Source: DYRG01 sp041161065 (GTDB lineage: Bacteria > Pseudomonadota > Gammaproteobacteria > Beggiatoales > Beggiatoaceae). Taken from it: a DNA stretch of 64,000 nt. The first letter of the stretch is position 1; every line of letters begins with the position of its first letter. Both the position numbers and the translations under genes were made by a program. Under the pieces are notes generated by a model. It worked only from the letters and a program-made list of their open reading frames with translations. It made no database searches and had not been told where the DNA came from. Of the stretch, positions 44,065 to 52,956 are shown in pieces. The stretch lies in contig JBEAVE010000030.1 in the NCBI GenBank assembly GCA_041161065.1, positions 1-64,000 of the forward strand, given 5' to 3'.

Positions 44065-46505
44065 TGTGCAACCCCTTTTAAGTCTGCCAAAGGCTTAAAT
44101 TCATGCGCGTCCAATCCATTCACCCGTTCTTCCCAAGGGTCTTTTTGCGAGAAACGCTGCGAATTTAAGAACCGTTCATAAAGTTCTTTACGTTGTTTCT
44201 CATCATTTAAAAGCGCGTTTCTTACATATTCCAACCCCACTCGTTCTATCCAAGGCGCGGTGCGTTCTAAATAATGCGCTTCCTCACGATATAATTGCAT
44301 AAATGCTCCCGCAAATTCTAATACTTCCTCTTGCGTTTTTACTTTACATAACAAATCGGTTACACGCACTTTTATTCCACCATTTCCTCCAACGTGTAGC
44401 TCCCAACCAGAATCCACCCCAACGACCCCAAAATCTTTAATCGTTGCTTCCGCACAATTACGAGGGCAACCAGAAACCGCCATTTTGAATTTATGAGGTG
44501 TCCAAGAACCCCATGTCATCTTTTCTAGTTCTATGCCCATTTGGGTAGAATCCTGCGTCCCAAAACGACACCATTCAGAACCCACACAAGTTTTCACCGT
44601 TCTCAAAGATTTTCCATACGCATGACCAGAAACTAAGCCCGCTTTGTTCAAATCTGCCCAAATGCCCAACAAATCTTTTTTCTTTATCCCAAACAAATCA
44701 ATTCTTTGACCACCTGTTACCTTTACCGTTGGAATTTGATATTTATCTGCAACGTCTGCAATTGCTCTCAATTCATTAGGTGTTGTAATGCCTCCAAACA
44801 TTCTAGGTACAACTGAAAAAGAACCATCTTTTTGAATATTAGCATGCACACGTTCATTAACAAAACGGGATTGATAATCATCTTTCGTTTCTTGAGGAAA
44901 AGTTGATAACAAATAATAATTCAAAGCGGGACGACAGCTCGCACAACCATTCGGTGTTTTCCAATGTAAGTGTGTCATGATTTGTTCAATTGAAATCAAA
45001 TGAACTTTTTTAATCGTTTCTCTAATTTCATCATGCGTTGCATCGGTACATGAACAAATCGGTTTTTGTTTAGGCGATGTTGAATAATCACCCCCAACAA
45101 CGGCGGCTAAAATTTGCTCAACTAATCCTGTACAAGAACCACACGATCCAGAGGCTTTTGTGTGTAGTCTAACTTCATCTAAAGTAAAGAGTTTTTTTTC
45201 AGTGATTGCCTTAATAATGTGCCCTTTTGTAATACCATTGCAACCACAAATTTCGGTTTCATCGCTCATTAATGAAATGCGATTTTCTCCATGTCCTGCA
45301 TCGCCTAAATGGGCTTGACCAAATAGCACTCTATCACGCATTGCACTAATATCCGTGCTATCGCGCATCATTTCAAAATACCACGCGCTATCTACTGTAT
45401 CACCATATAAGACCGCGCCTTTAATTTGATTATCTTTAATCACTAGTTTTTTATAAATGCCTGCACTCGGGTCTTGAAAGATTATTTCCTCTGTTTGTAG
45501 ATTACCCAAGAAATCCCCAGCAGAAAACACGTCAATACCCGTTACTTTTAATTTCGTAGAAACCACCGATCCTTGATAACGAGAATAACCCAATCCTGCT
45601 AAATGATTTGCACAAACTTTTGCTTGCTCAAATAATGGCGCAACTAACCCATATAAAGCATTTCTATGTTGCACACATTCTCCTACCGCATAAATCTTTG
45701 GATCAAAAGTTTGCATGGTATCATTAACAACAATGCCTTTCTCACAATGAATTCGCGCTTTCTTTGCTAATTCAATATTAGGACGAATACCCACCGCCAT
45801 TACCACTAAATCCGCAGGAATTTCTTTACCATCTTTGAAACGAATACCCACTACTTTTTCTTCACCTAAAATGCTTTCAGTTTGCGCATTCATTAAGAAT
45901 TTCAAACCCCGTTCTTCTAAGGCTTTCTTTAAGAAATTTGCACCTGTTTTATCGAGTTGTTTCTCCATTAAAGTATCGAGAACATGAACCACAGTTACGT
46001 CCATACCTTGTTTTAATAAACCATTTGCCGCTTCTAATCCTAATAATCCTCCCCCAATTACAACCGCATGCTTACCTGTTTTTGTTTTAGAAAGCATCGT
46101 TTCTACATCTTTAATATCTCTAAAACCCACCACGCCCGACAAATGATGTCCAGAAACCGGAATAATAAACGCATTTGAACCCGTTGCAAATAACACTCGA
46201 TCATAAGGTGTTACAATCCCAGAATCAGTTGTAACTGTTTGTTTCAAACGATGCACTTCTGTTACTTTATGACCTTTATAAAGTGTAATATTGTTCTTTG
46301 CGTACCATTCCTCACTATTTAAAACAATTTCCTCAAATTTTTTCTCTCCTGCTAACACGGGAGATAATAAAATCCGATTGTAATTAACATGAGGCTCTTC
46401 ACCAAATATCGTAATATCGTATTTATCGGGGGCAATTTTAAGCAATTCCTCTATTGTTCTAATACCTGCCATGCCATTGCCAATACAAACTAATTTTTCT
46501 TTCAT
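44061..46505 (-). CDS. nirB: NADH-dependent nitrite reductase large subunit
   Basis: An 814-residue flavo-siroheme enzyme reducing nitrite to ammonium. The N-terminal FAD/NAD(P) domain contains CIGNGMAGIRT and VIGGGLLGLEAANGL. Two BFD-like [2Fe-2S] segments follow (CGCNGITKG...GSCGSC; CSCTDATH...NGCASC). The sulfite/nitrite reductase domain has TCVGSEWCRFG and SGCPRNCAEA, the cysteines for the 4Fe-4S/siroheme site. Start taken at MKEKLVCIGNGMAG with AAGGA upstream; 13 extra codons are possible. Confidence 0.95.
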   Translation of the reverse strand: MKEKLVCIGNGMAGIRTIEELLKIAPDKYDITIFGEEPHVNYNRILLSPVLAGEKKFEEIVLNSEEWYAKNNITLYKGHKVTEVHRLKQTVTTDSGIVTPYDRVLFATGSNAFIIPVSGHHLSGVVGFRDIKDVETMLSKTKTGKHAVVIGGGLLGLEAANGLLKQGMDVTVVHVLDTLMEKQLDKTGANFLKKALEERGLKFLMNAQTESILGEEKVVGIRFKDGKEIPADLVVMAVGIRPNIELAKKARIHCEKGIVVNDTMQTFDPKIYAVGECVQHRNALYGLVAPLFEQAKVCANHLAGLGYSRYQGSVVSTKLKVTGIDVFSAGDFLGNLQTEEIIFQDPSAGIYKKLVIKDNQIKGAVLYGDTVDSAWYFEMMRDSTDISAMRDRVLFGQAHLGDAGHGENRISLMSDETEICGCNGITKGHIIKAITEKKLFTLDEVRLHTKASGSCGSCTGLVEQILAAVVGGDYSTSPKQKPICSCTDATHDEIRETIKKVHLISIEQIMTHLHWKTPNGCASCRPALNYYLLSTFPQETKDDYQSRFVNERVHANIQKDGSFSVVPRMFGGITTPNELRAIADVADKYQIPTVKVTGGQRIDLFGIKKKDLLGIWADLNKAGLVSGHAYGKSLRTVKTCVGSEWCRFGTQDSTQMGIELEKMTWGSWTPHKFKMAVSGCPRNCAEATIKDFGVVGVDSGWELHVGGNGGIKVRVTDLLCKVKTQEEVLEFAGAFMQLYREEAHYLERTAPWIERVGLEYVRNALLNDEKQRKELYERFLNSQRFSQKDPWEERVNGLDAHEFKPLADLKGVAQ

Positions 46506-46518
46506 ACTAGAAATCCTT

Positions 46519-47307
46519 TTAGGCTGCTTTGTGGTGTTTTTCATAGAGAAAACGTAAGACTTCTGCTCGGTAATGGTTGTAATCCAAATTATCAGCGAGT
46601 TCTAAACGTTTTCTTGGACGATCTAGCTTTACTTCTAATATTTCACCGACTGTTGCAGAAGGTCCATTTGTCATCATTACAATCTTATCCGAAAGTAATA
46701 CCGCTTCATCAACATCATGTGTAATCATCATGACGGTATTTCCTAAGTTTGCATGAATCTCCATAACGGAGTCCTGCAAATGCGCCCGAGTTAAAGCATC
46801 TAATGCCCCAAAAGGCTCGTCCATTAAAAGAATTTTTGGTTGCATAGCTAAGGCTCTTGCAATCCCAACACGCTGTTTCATTCCTCCAGAAATTTCTGCC
46901 GGTTTCTTTTCTAAAGCATGCTCCATATGCACTAATTTCAAAACGTCTAAAGTCCAATCATGATGCTCAGATTTGTTCTTAGTATTTGCAAAGACTTTAT
47001 CTACCGCCAAACGTACATTTTCATATACCGTTAGCCAAGGTAAAAGTGAATGATTTTGAAATACTACTGCTCTATCTGGACCTGGACTATTAACTTCATG
47101 GTTTTCTAAAAGAATTCCCCCTGAAGTTGCTTGCAACAAACCCGCGACAATATTTAGAACAGTTGATTTCCCACAACCCGAATGTCCAATTAAGCTAATA
47201 AATTCTCCTTGATTGATTTTTAAGTTCACATTATCTAATGCCTTAAAAACCCCTTTTGGCGTTTGAAAACTCATATCAACGCCTTCCATACTCAAATAGC
47301 TATACAT
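46519..47307 (-). CDS. nrtD: Nitrate/nitrite ABC transporter ATP-binding protein
   Basis: A 262-residue ABC ATPase. Walker A is GHSGCGKST, the signature is EISGGMKQRVGIARAL and Walker B is ILLMDEPFGALD. It belongs to the taurine/nitrate/sulfonate family and powers NrtAB. No fused NrtC-type substrate domain is present, so the system is a simple NrtABD. Confidence 0.93.
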   Translation of the reverse strand: MYSYLSMEGVDMSFQTPKGVFKALDNVNLKINQGEFISLIGHSGCGKSTVLNIVAGLLQATSGGILLENHEVNSPGPDRAVVFQNHSLLPWLTVYENVRLAVDKVFANTKNKSEHHDWTLDVLKLVHMEHALEKKPAEISGGMKQRVGIARALAMQPKILLMDEPFGALDALTRAHLQDSVMEIHANLGNTVMMITHDVDEAVLLSDKIVMMTNGPSATVGEILEVKLDRPRKRLELADNLDYNHYRAEVLRFLYEKHHKAA

Positions 47308-47319
47308 ACCTATTTTCCT

Positions 47320-48201
47320 CTACCGTGCGTTGTAATCAAAATAACGATGTAATAGCATCATAAGGCTTTCTAAACTAATGCCCACTAAACCAATCACAAA
47401 AATCGCCACAAAAATTGATGAAACATTTAAGTTGTTCCACTCGTCCCAAACAAAAAATCCAATCCCAACTCCACCCGTAAGCATTTCTGCAGCAACAATA
47501 ACCATCCATGCAACACTTAAAGAAAGACGCATACCTGTTAAAATATGTGGCAAGGTTGCTGGAATTAAGATTTTCTTTGTGATTTCAAATGAATTCAAAC
47601 GTAAAACTTTCGCAACGTTCATATAATCTTCAGGAATCGCTTTTACACCTGATGCCGTATTCAAAATGACGGGCCAAATACTCGTGATAAAGATAACAAA
47701 AATTGCTGATGGATTAACTGCTTTGAACAACAACAAACCAATAGGCAACCATGCTAACGGACTAACAGGTTTAAGTATTTGAATCAGCGGTTGCCAAGCC
47801 TTTGTAAAGGTATTACTCATGCCCATTAGAAATCCAATTGGAATACCGATTATTACAGCTAAGAGAAACCCGCTTAAAACCCGTCCTAAGGAATATAACA
47901 ATTGCCAACCAATCCCTTTGTTGTTTGGTCCTGAATCATAAAAAGGTGAAGCAAATAATTCAGTTGCTCTATGCCAAGTATCTAATGGTGTTGGCAAATC
48001 TGTTGCGAACTTTTGTTGAACAATAATCCATACACCAATAACGATTGCAAAAGTAAGAAAAGGTAAAACCAATGTTGTGGTTAAATCCTTCCATTTTCCT
48101 TTATAAATATCTTTTTCAGATCGTGCCATTTTTGCTTCCATCGCTGCGAAGGTATAACGATCGGGTCGAGAAATAGGTTGTTCCTCTAAATTATCCATCA
48201 T
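47320..48201 (-). CDS. nrtB: Nitrate ABC transporter permease
   Basis: A 293-residue inner-membrane permease with six predicted helices. The EAA loop is near residue 185-205 (ASGVKAIPEDYMNVAKVL) and WMVIVAAEMLTGGVGIGFFVWDEWNNL is typical of NrtB/SsuC-type permeases. Lies between nrtA and nrtD with short gaps of 11-13 bp. Confidence 0.94.
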   Translation of the reverse strand: MMDNLEEQPISRPDRYTFAAMEAKMARSEKDIYKGKWKDLTTTLVLPFLTFAIVIGVWIIVQQKFATDLPTPLDTWHRATELFASPFYDSGPNNKGIGWQLLYSLGRVLSGFLLAVIIGIPIGFLMGMSNTFTKAWQPLIQILKPVSPLAWLPIGLLLFKAVNPSAIFVIFITSIWPVILNTASGVKAIPEDYMNVAKVLRLNSFEITKKILIPATLPHILTGMRLSLSVAWMVIVAAEMLTGGVGIGFFVWDEWNNLNVSSIFVAIFVIGLVGISLESLMMLLHRYFDYNAR

Positions 48202-48214
48202 TTTTCTCCAATGA

Positions 48215-49588
48215 TTAGCTGTTTAGTTTAGCGAGTTCTTCCAAATTAAACTTAAGCGATTTCACTTCAAATCCACCAATGTATTCGACAATTTTCTTAG
48301 GATCAAATGTTTTGCCATCAAAGAACATATCACTTCCCATTTCAATAGGGCTAGTTGCATCATTGAGCGTCCAAATTTTATTCTTTGTTCCTTCGGTTTT
48401 TGAATCAATGGTTGGATAAGAAACTCCTAAGGCTTTTGCGGCTTCACGATACAAATCTGGACGATAAACACTTTCTGCGGTTTTTCTAATGTTTAAGGGG
48501 GTTTCAATTTGTCCCCAACGAATCATTTGACTAATAAACCATTCTGCGTGAGAACGCCAAGGAAAAGTTGCTCCATAACGATTAAAGACGTTGAAATCCG
48601 CTAAGGGTTTCGCTTTTTCTTCTTTTTGATATTGGAAAGTACCGGTCATCGACATTTTAACAACATCAATCGGTGCATTCACATAAGACTTATCAGAAAT
48701 GATTTTAACTACTTCCATTCGGTTCTCTGGTTTATCCATCCATTGAGAAGCCTCAATTAACGCCATTAATAAGGCTTTATGTGTATTAGGGTTCTTATCT
48801 GCCCATTCTTGATTAACACCAAAGATTTTCTCGGGATTGTTGTTCCAAATTTCATAACTGGTAATTAACACTTTTCCAATCCCCATTGTGACTGCGCGTT
48901 CATTCCAAGGTTCTCCCACACAATAACCCGCAATGTTCTTCGCATTCAAATTCGCCACCATTTGAGGAGGGGGAATCACAATTAAACGCACATCATTATC
49001 TGGATCAATGCCCGCAGAAGCCATCCAATAACGTAATTGGTAATTATGGGTAGAAACCGGAAAAACCATTGCAAATGTCAGCGGTTCTTTACCTGCTTTC
49101 TTTTCCTCATCAATCACTTTTTTCAAAGCCTTCGCAGAAACCGGAGATTGTTTCATTGATTCAGGGTCTGCTTTTACCATTTTCTCATACAGTTCATTAC
49201 TCACTGTAATGGCATTTCCATTCAAATCCATGCTATAAGCTGTAATGGTGGGTTTGGGAATCGCTCCTACCCCTAAAGTGGCGGCAATTGGCATACCTGC
49301 TAACATATGTGCGCCATCTAATGCACCTAAAGAAACTTTATCACGAATATTTGCCCACGAAGCCTCTTTTGAAATGATCGTTTCTAACCCGTATTTCTTA
49401 AAATAACCTTTCTCATGTGCAACGACAATTGGTGCGCAATCGGTTAAAGGAATAATCCCGAGAGTTAATTTGGTTTTCTCTAATTTCTCACCATTGCCTG
49501 CGTACACCACGTTTCTCAAAGTAGGTAACATCATTGCGCCTCCAGCGATGCTCAAACGTAAAAAATCCCGACGTGAAAAGTTTTTCAT
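48215..49588 (-). CDS. nrtA: Nitrate-binding periplasmic protein, Tat-exported
   Basis: A 457-residue substrate-binding protein of the NrtA/CmpA family, beginning MKNFSRRDFLRLSIAGGA, a twin-arginine signal, so it is exported folded. GIIPLTDCAPIVVAHEKGYFKKYGL is the characteristic N-terminal segment of the mature protein. CVGEPWNERAV and the FPWRSHAEWFISQMIRWGQ region are also typical. First structural gene behind the ANTAR leader at 49625-49704. Confidence 0.94.
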   Translation of the reverse strand: MKNFSRRDFLRLSIAGGAMMLPTLRNVVYAGNGEKLEKTKLTLGIIPLTDCAPIVVAHEKGYFKKYGLETIISKEASWANIRDKVSLGALDGAHMLAGMPIAATLGVGAIPKPTITAYSMDLNGNAITVSNELYEKMVKADPESMKQSPVSAKALKKVIDEEKKAGKEPLTFAMVFPVSTHNYQLRYWMASAGIDPDNDVRLIVIPPPQMVANLNAKNIAGYCVGEPWNERAVTMGIGKVLITSYEIWNNNPEKIFGVNQEWADKNPNTHKALLMALIEASQWMDKPENRMEVVKIISDKSYVNAPIDVVKMSMTGTFQYQKEEKAKPLADFNVFNRYGATFPWRSHAEWFISQMIRWGQIETPLNIRKTAESVYRPDLYREAAKALGVSYPTIDSKTEGTKNKIWTLNDATSPIEMGSDMFFDGKTFDPKKIVEYIGGFEVKSLKFNLEELAKLNS

Positions 49589-49624
49589 GGTAATTTCCTC
49601 ACCTAGTTAAAATAAAAATCCAAT

Positions 49625-49704
49625 AAAAAAAGCGTTCAAACCATGTGAAAATTGCTCACATACTTTGAACGCCTTTGTTCGGTTGCAAATCGCCGTTGAT
49701 TTGC
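49625..49704 (-). promoter_or_regulatory. ANTAR-type antitermination leader of the nitrate operon
   Basis: Read on the minus strand, hairpin P1 is GCAAATC-AACGGC-GATTTGC (49704-49685). After 4 nt comes P2, GAAC-AAAGGC-GTTC (49680-49667). Both have six-base loops with A at position 1 and G at position 4, the known recognition pattern of ANTAR proteins. The right arm of P2 is shared with a strong terminator (GCGTTCAAA ... TTTGAACGC, 49672-49632, then seven T). Binding of NasT would stabilise P1-P2 and prevent the terminator. It lies immediately behind the nasT stop. Confidence 0.88.
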
Positions 49705-49708
49705 GGGG

Positions 49709-50281
49709 TTAAACCAGTAATTCTGCTACATTGATAATCTGTTCAGCTACATCAAATACTTTCAAATGTTTATCCATTGCCATTTTTCGCAAGGTTTGAT
49801 AAGCCATTTCCTCATCAAAACCTTTATGTTTCATTAAAATTCCTTTAGCTTTTTCTACAACTTTTCTTTCAGCTAAACGGTGTTTGGTGCTTTCAAGTTC
49901 CTCACGCATTGCATGATATTCACGAAACCGCGCGATTGCAACTTCTAAAATCGCTTTTAACCGTTTCTGGCTAAACCCATCGACCACATAAGCACTCACG
50001 CCTGCTTTTAATGCGGATTCAATCAATTGTCGATCATCATTTTCTGCAAGGATTACAACGGGTTTTGCTTGTTCTTTCTTTAAACTTGTGAGATATTCTA
50101 ATGTATCACGATTAGGCGATTCCATATCAATTAAAATAACATCACAGTCAATTTCAAATGTTCTTTTAAGCAAGTCTTCATTGGTATGAATAACGGCGGC
50201 AATTTGATAGCCCGCGTCCAATAAAGCCTGTTTCAATAATGCTGCGCGTCCTCGGTCTTCATCGATTAGCATCACTCTCAT
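49709..50281 (-). CDS. nasT: Response-regulator-like antiterminator NasT (REC-ANTAR)
   Basis: A 190-residue protein: an N-terminal receiver-like domain (residues 1-115, with IDEDRGRAALLKQAL and LIDMESP) and a C-terminal ANTAR RNA-binding domain (about 125-185; ERKVVEKAKGILMKHKGFDEEMAYQTLRKMAM). NasT binds the two-hexaloop leader of nitrate operons and prevents termination when nitrate is present. Its usual partner, the nitrate sensor NasS, is not encoded next to it. The stop lies only 4 bp from the leader P1 hairpin. Confidence 0.9.
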   Translation of the reverse strand: MRVMLIDEDRGRAALLKQALLDAGYQIAAVIHTNEDLLKRTFEIDCDVILIDMESPNRDTLEYLTSLKKEQAKPVVILAENDDRQLIESALKAGVSAYVVDGFSQKRLKAILEVAIARFREYHAMREELESTKHRLAERKVVEKAKGILMKHKGFDEEMAYQTLRKMAMDKHLKVFDVAEQIINVAELLV

Positions 50282-50369
50282 GATTACGACCCCAGATTTG
50301 CAATCTTTTTCTCTAATTGCGACATTGCAACTAAATCTATTTGCCGCGTCATTGCAGCTTAATGTCTAT

Positions 50370-50388
50370 AAGCAAAGATTCATGCCAA
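50370..50388 (-). promoter_or_regulatory. Imperfect sigma54-like element upstream of nasT
   Basis: TGGCATGAATCTTTGCT on the minus strand resembles a -24/-12 promoter, but its GG and GC are 11 rather than 10 bp apart, usually inactivating. It lies 53-116 bp from the NtrC-like sites, so it is recorded with low confidence. Confidence 0.25.
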
Positions 50389-50440
50389 CATTATAATTTA
50401 TTGATAAACAAATACTTTTATAAAATCACCCCTGTTGATT

Positions 50441-50488
50441 TGCACTAAAAAAGCGCATTATTTTTATAAAATGGTATTCTTTAGTGCA
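50441..50488. promoter_or_regulatory. Pair of NtrC-like binding sites upstream of nasT
   Basis: TGCACTAAAAAAGCGCA (50441-50457) and TGGTATTCTTTAGTGCA (50472-50488) match 12 and 11 of 17 positions of the known high-affinity glnA NtrC site. Their centres are 31 bp apart, about three helical turns, like the paired enhancer sites at glnA. The outer halves also form a 9-bp inverted repeat. Confidence 0.5.
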
Positions 50489-50490
50489 TC

Positions 50491-50531
50491 AAAACAAAAA
50501 GATGGGCAGCGAACATTTCTGTGCACTGCCC
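50491..50531 (-). terminator. Terminator of infA
   Basis: GGGCAG and CTGCCC with a 16-nt loop, followed on the minus strand by ATCTTTTTG. It lies downstream of infA and next to the NtrC-like sites. Confidence 0.7.
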
Positions 50532-50567
50532 AACATTCAAATAACTAATTGAAATAAATGCTTTTTA

Positions 50568-50786
50568 CTAACGCCCGCGATAGGTAATACGACCTTTTGT
50601 TAAATCATAAGGGGTCAATTGGACGGTGACTTTGTCGCCTGTTAAAATCCGAATGTAGTTCTTGCGCATTCGCCCAGAAATGTGCGCCATCACGATGTGC
50701 CCATTGTCCAATTGAACGCGAAACGTGGTGTTTGGCAAGGTTTCAACAACCGTGCCTTCCATTTCAATGTGATCTTCTTTTGCCAT
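50568..50786 (-). CDS. infA: Translation initiation factor IF-1
   Basis: A 72-residue OB-fold protein binding the ribosomal A site during initiation. The sequence MAKEDHIEMEGTVVETLPNTTFRVQLDNGH is characteristic. Start placed at MAKEDH; a 15-codon upstream extension is not supported by the family. It ends the minus-strand group that begins with panC. Confidence 0.97.
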   Translation of the reverse strand: MAKEDHIEMEGTVVETLPNTTFRVQLDNGHIVMAHISGRMRKNYIRILTGDKVTVQLTPYDLTKGRITYRGR

Positions 50787-50862
50787 ACTTGCTAAATTGT
50801 CCTTAAAAAACGTCGTTTCAAATACGGGCATTATGCCTGAAAAATCTTTTTATGACAAATGG

Positions 50863-51804
50863 TTATTCTTTTCTACCGACCACTGCCTTCACAAAATAAC
50901 GCGGTCGCGCCCGCACATCGTAATAAATTCTTCCCAAATATTCCCCCATCAAACCCATCGCCATAAATTGCATTCCAACAAAGAAAAACAGCACCGAAAA
51001 TAACGTAAAAACCCCTCGCACTGCCCACTCCGCACCATACACGAAACGCATCATCAATAGAAATATACCAAAACCAATCCCTAGAAATGCCGAAATCGCC
51101 CCCATCACCGAGAGCAAACGCAACGGTAAAGTGGTAATACTTGTTAAGAGATCAAATTGCAAATTAATCAATTTCCACAAACTATATTTTGAATCCCCGT
51201 CCAATCGCGCCGCGTGTTCAACTTGTACTTCCGTTGTTCTATGCGCAAAACTATTCGCTAATACCGGAATAAACGTGCTGCGTTCATGGCATTGTAAAAC
51301 CGCATCAATAACATGACGTTGATACCCTCTCAACATACAACCATAATCGTGCATTCCTACCCCAGTTGCTTGACGAACCATCGTATTAACTAGCTTAGAC
51401 GACAAACGTCGAAACAAACTATCTTGACGGTTCATTCTAATGCTGCCAACTACTTCAAAACCGGCATCAAGTTGCTCAACTAATTTGGGGATTTCCTCTG
51501 GAGGATTTTGTAAATCTGCATCTAATGTAATAATCGCATTTCCTCTCGCTTCCGCAAAGCCTGCCATGACCGCTGCGTGTTGTCCATAATTACGATTTAA
51601 TAATACCCCAATGATTTTATTGGGATATTTTTCAGCAGCTTGACTAATTTTGAGTGGCGAACTATCTCGACTGCCATCATCAACCAAAATGATTTCAAAA
51701 TCCCTTTGCAGTTTCTCACACACCGCCAAACATCGTGAAATCAAATGATCTAAATTCGCTTCTTCATTGAAAACGGGGATCACTAAAGAAATAAGTTGCA
51801 TCAT
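50863..51804 (-). CDS. arnC: Undecaprenyl-phosphate 4-deoxy-4-formamido-L-arabinose transferase (ArnC)
   Basis: A 313-residue GT2 glycosyltransferase with two C-terminal membrane helices (about 225-285). The N-terminal domain has LVIPVFNEEANLD and ITLDADLQNPPEEIP; the tail MGLMGEYLGRIYYDVRARPRYFV is close to that of ArnC. It loads formylated aminoarabinose onto undecaprenyl phosphate for lipid A modification. It overlaps arnB by 4 bp. arnA, arnD and arnT are not in the window. Confidence 0.85.
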   Translation of the reverse strand: MMQLISLVIPVFNEEANLDHLISRCLAVCEKLQRDFEIILVDDGSRDSSPLKISQAAEKYPNKIIGVLLNRNYGQHAAVMAGFAEARGNAIITLDADLQNPPEEIPKLVEQLDAGFEVVGSIRMNRQDSLFRRLSSKLVNTMVRQATGVGMHDYGCMLRGYQRHVIDAVLQCHERSTFIPVLANSFAHRTTEVQVEHAARLDGDSKYSLWKLINLQFDLLTSITTLPLRLLSVMGAISAFLGIGFGIFLLMMRFVYGAEWAVRGVFTLFSVLFFFVGMQFMAMGLMGEYLGRIYYDVRARPRYFVKAVVGRKE

Positions 51805-52955
51805 TTTTGTAATACTCTTTTAATGGCTAAAATAACATCGTCAAGATCGTTTTCTGTCATATCGGGAAATAGCGGCAATGAACAAATCCGATCTGAATTC
51901 CATTCGGTATTGGGTAACAAACCCCGTTGAAATCCCAATTGCTCACGATAAAACTTATGCAAATGCACCGCTTTGAAATGCAAACCTGTTCCAATATTTT
52001 GTTCTTTTAATTTTGCCATGAATTCATCACGAGACATTTGTGCTTTTTCTATATCTAAACGGACAATAAACAAATGCCAACTATGTTTCATGGGATAGGT
52101 TGGAATGCTCAGAGGTAGAATTTCAGGCATATCCGCAAGTTTCTCTAAATATAATTGCGCGAGTTTCTCACGTTGTTGATTCATTTGATCTAAGCGTTGT
52201 AATTGGCTTATTCCTAAAGTCGCTGCAATGTCCGTCAAATTGTATTTGAAACCCGCTTCTAATACTTCAGCTTGAGGACTTCTTCCCTGCATTTGCCGAT
52301 CAAACGCATCAACACCCAAACCATGAAATTTTAAGCGGCGAATTTTCTCAATTAAATCAAGATGATCCGAACAAAACATACCACCTTCGCCCGTTGTCAT
52401 GTTTTTGATGGGGTGAAAAGAAAAGATCGCTGTGCCATTTTTTCCAATTTTTTCATGATGATACGATGTACCGACGGCGTGGGCGGCATCTTCAATCAAG
52501 GGAATTTCAAATTCAGCCGCCAATTTTCTCAGCGGATTCAAATCCAATGAAGCCCCCGCAAAATGAACGGAAATAATCGCTTTGGTTTTGGGGGTGATTT
52601 GGGGGCGAATTAAATCCGCGGTCGTCATCAGGTTATCACGATCAATATCGACAAAAACCGGCGTTGCGCCACTTTTAACGATTAAATTGGCTGTCGACAC
52701 CCAAGTCATCGCGGGCGTGATCACTTCGTCGCCTGTTTGTAATTCTAACGCATTGAAAATTAAGTGCATTCCAGCGGTCGCCGATGCCAACGCCACCGAT
52801 CCCGCCGCGCCTGTATAATCAGAAAAGGCTTTTTCAAAAGCACCATTTTTCGCGCCTGTCGTAATCCAACCCGATCTCAAAACTTCCGAAACTTGGGCGA
52901 TTTCTGCTTCTGTGATTGAAGGACGCGAAAAAGGTAAAAATTCACTTCTTATCAT
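51801..52955 (-). CDS. arnB: UDP-4-amino-4-deoxy-L-arabinose aminotransferase (ArnB)
   Basis: A 384-residue DegT/ArnB-type PLP aminotransferase. Near-identical landmarks to E. coli ArnB: SEFLPFSRP at the N-terminus, SGWITTG, IEDAAHAVGT, FSFHPIKNMTTGEGG with the PLP lysine, LKFHGLGVDAFDRQ, and NTEWNSDRICSLPLFPDM. It makes UDP-L-Ara4N from the 4-keto sugar. Start chosen at MIRSEF (52955), just behind the phaC stop; an in-frame start 18 bp upstream is possible. Lipid A bearing Ara4N resists cationic peptides. Confidence 0.9.
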   Translation of the reverse strand: MIRSEFLPFSRPSITEAEIAQVSEVLRSGWITTGAKNGAFEKAFSDYTGAAGSVALASATAGMHLIFNALELQTGDEVITPAMTWVSTANLIVKSGATPVFVDIDRDNLMTTADLIRPQITPKTKAIISVHFAGASLDLNPLRKLAAEFEIPLIEDAAHAVGTSYHHEKIGKNGTAIFSFHPIKNMTTGEGGMFCSDHLDLIEKIRRLKFHGLGVDAFDRQMQGRSPQAEVLEAGFKYNLTDIAATLGISQLQRLDQMNQQREKLAQLYLEKLADMPEILPLSIPTYPMKHSWHLFIVRLDIEKAQMSRDEFMAKLKEQNIGTGLHFKAVHLHKFYREQLGFQRGLLPNTEWNSDRICSLPLFPDMTENDLDDVILAIKRVLQK

Positions 52956-52956
52956 G

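Noticed and set aside
46506..46544. 13 additional codons at the nirB start
   Set aside because: MKEKLVCIGNGMAG has its own ribosome site and begins like other NirB proteins.
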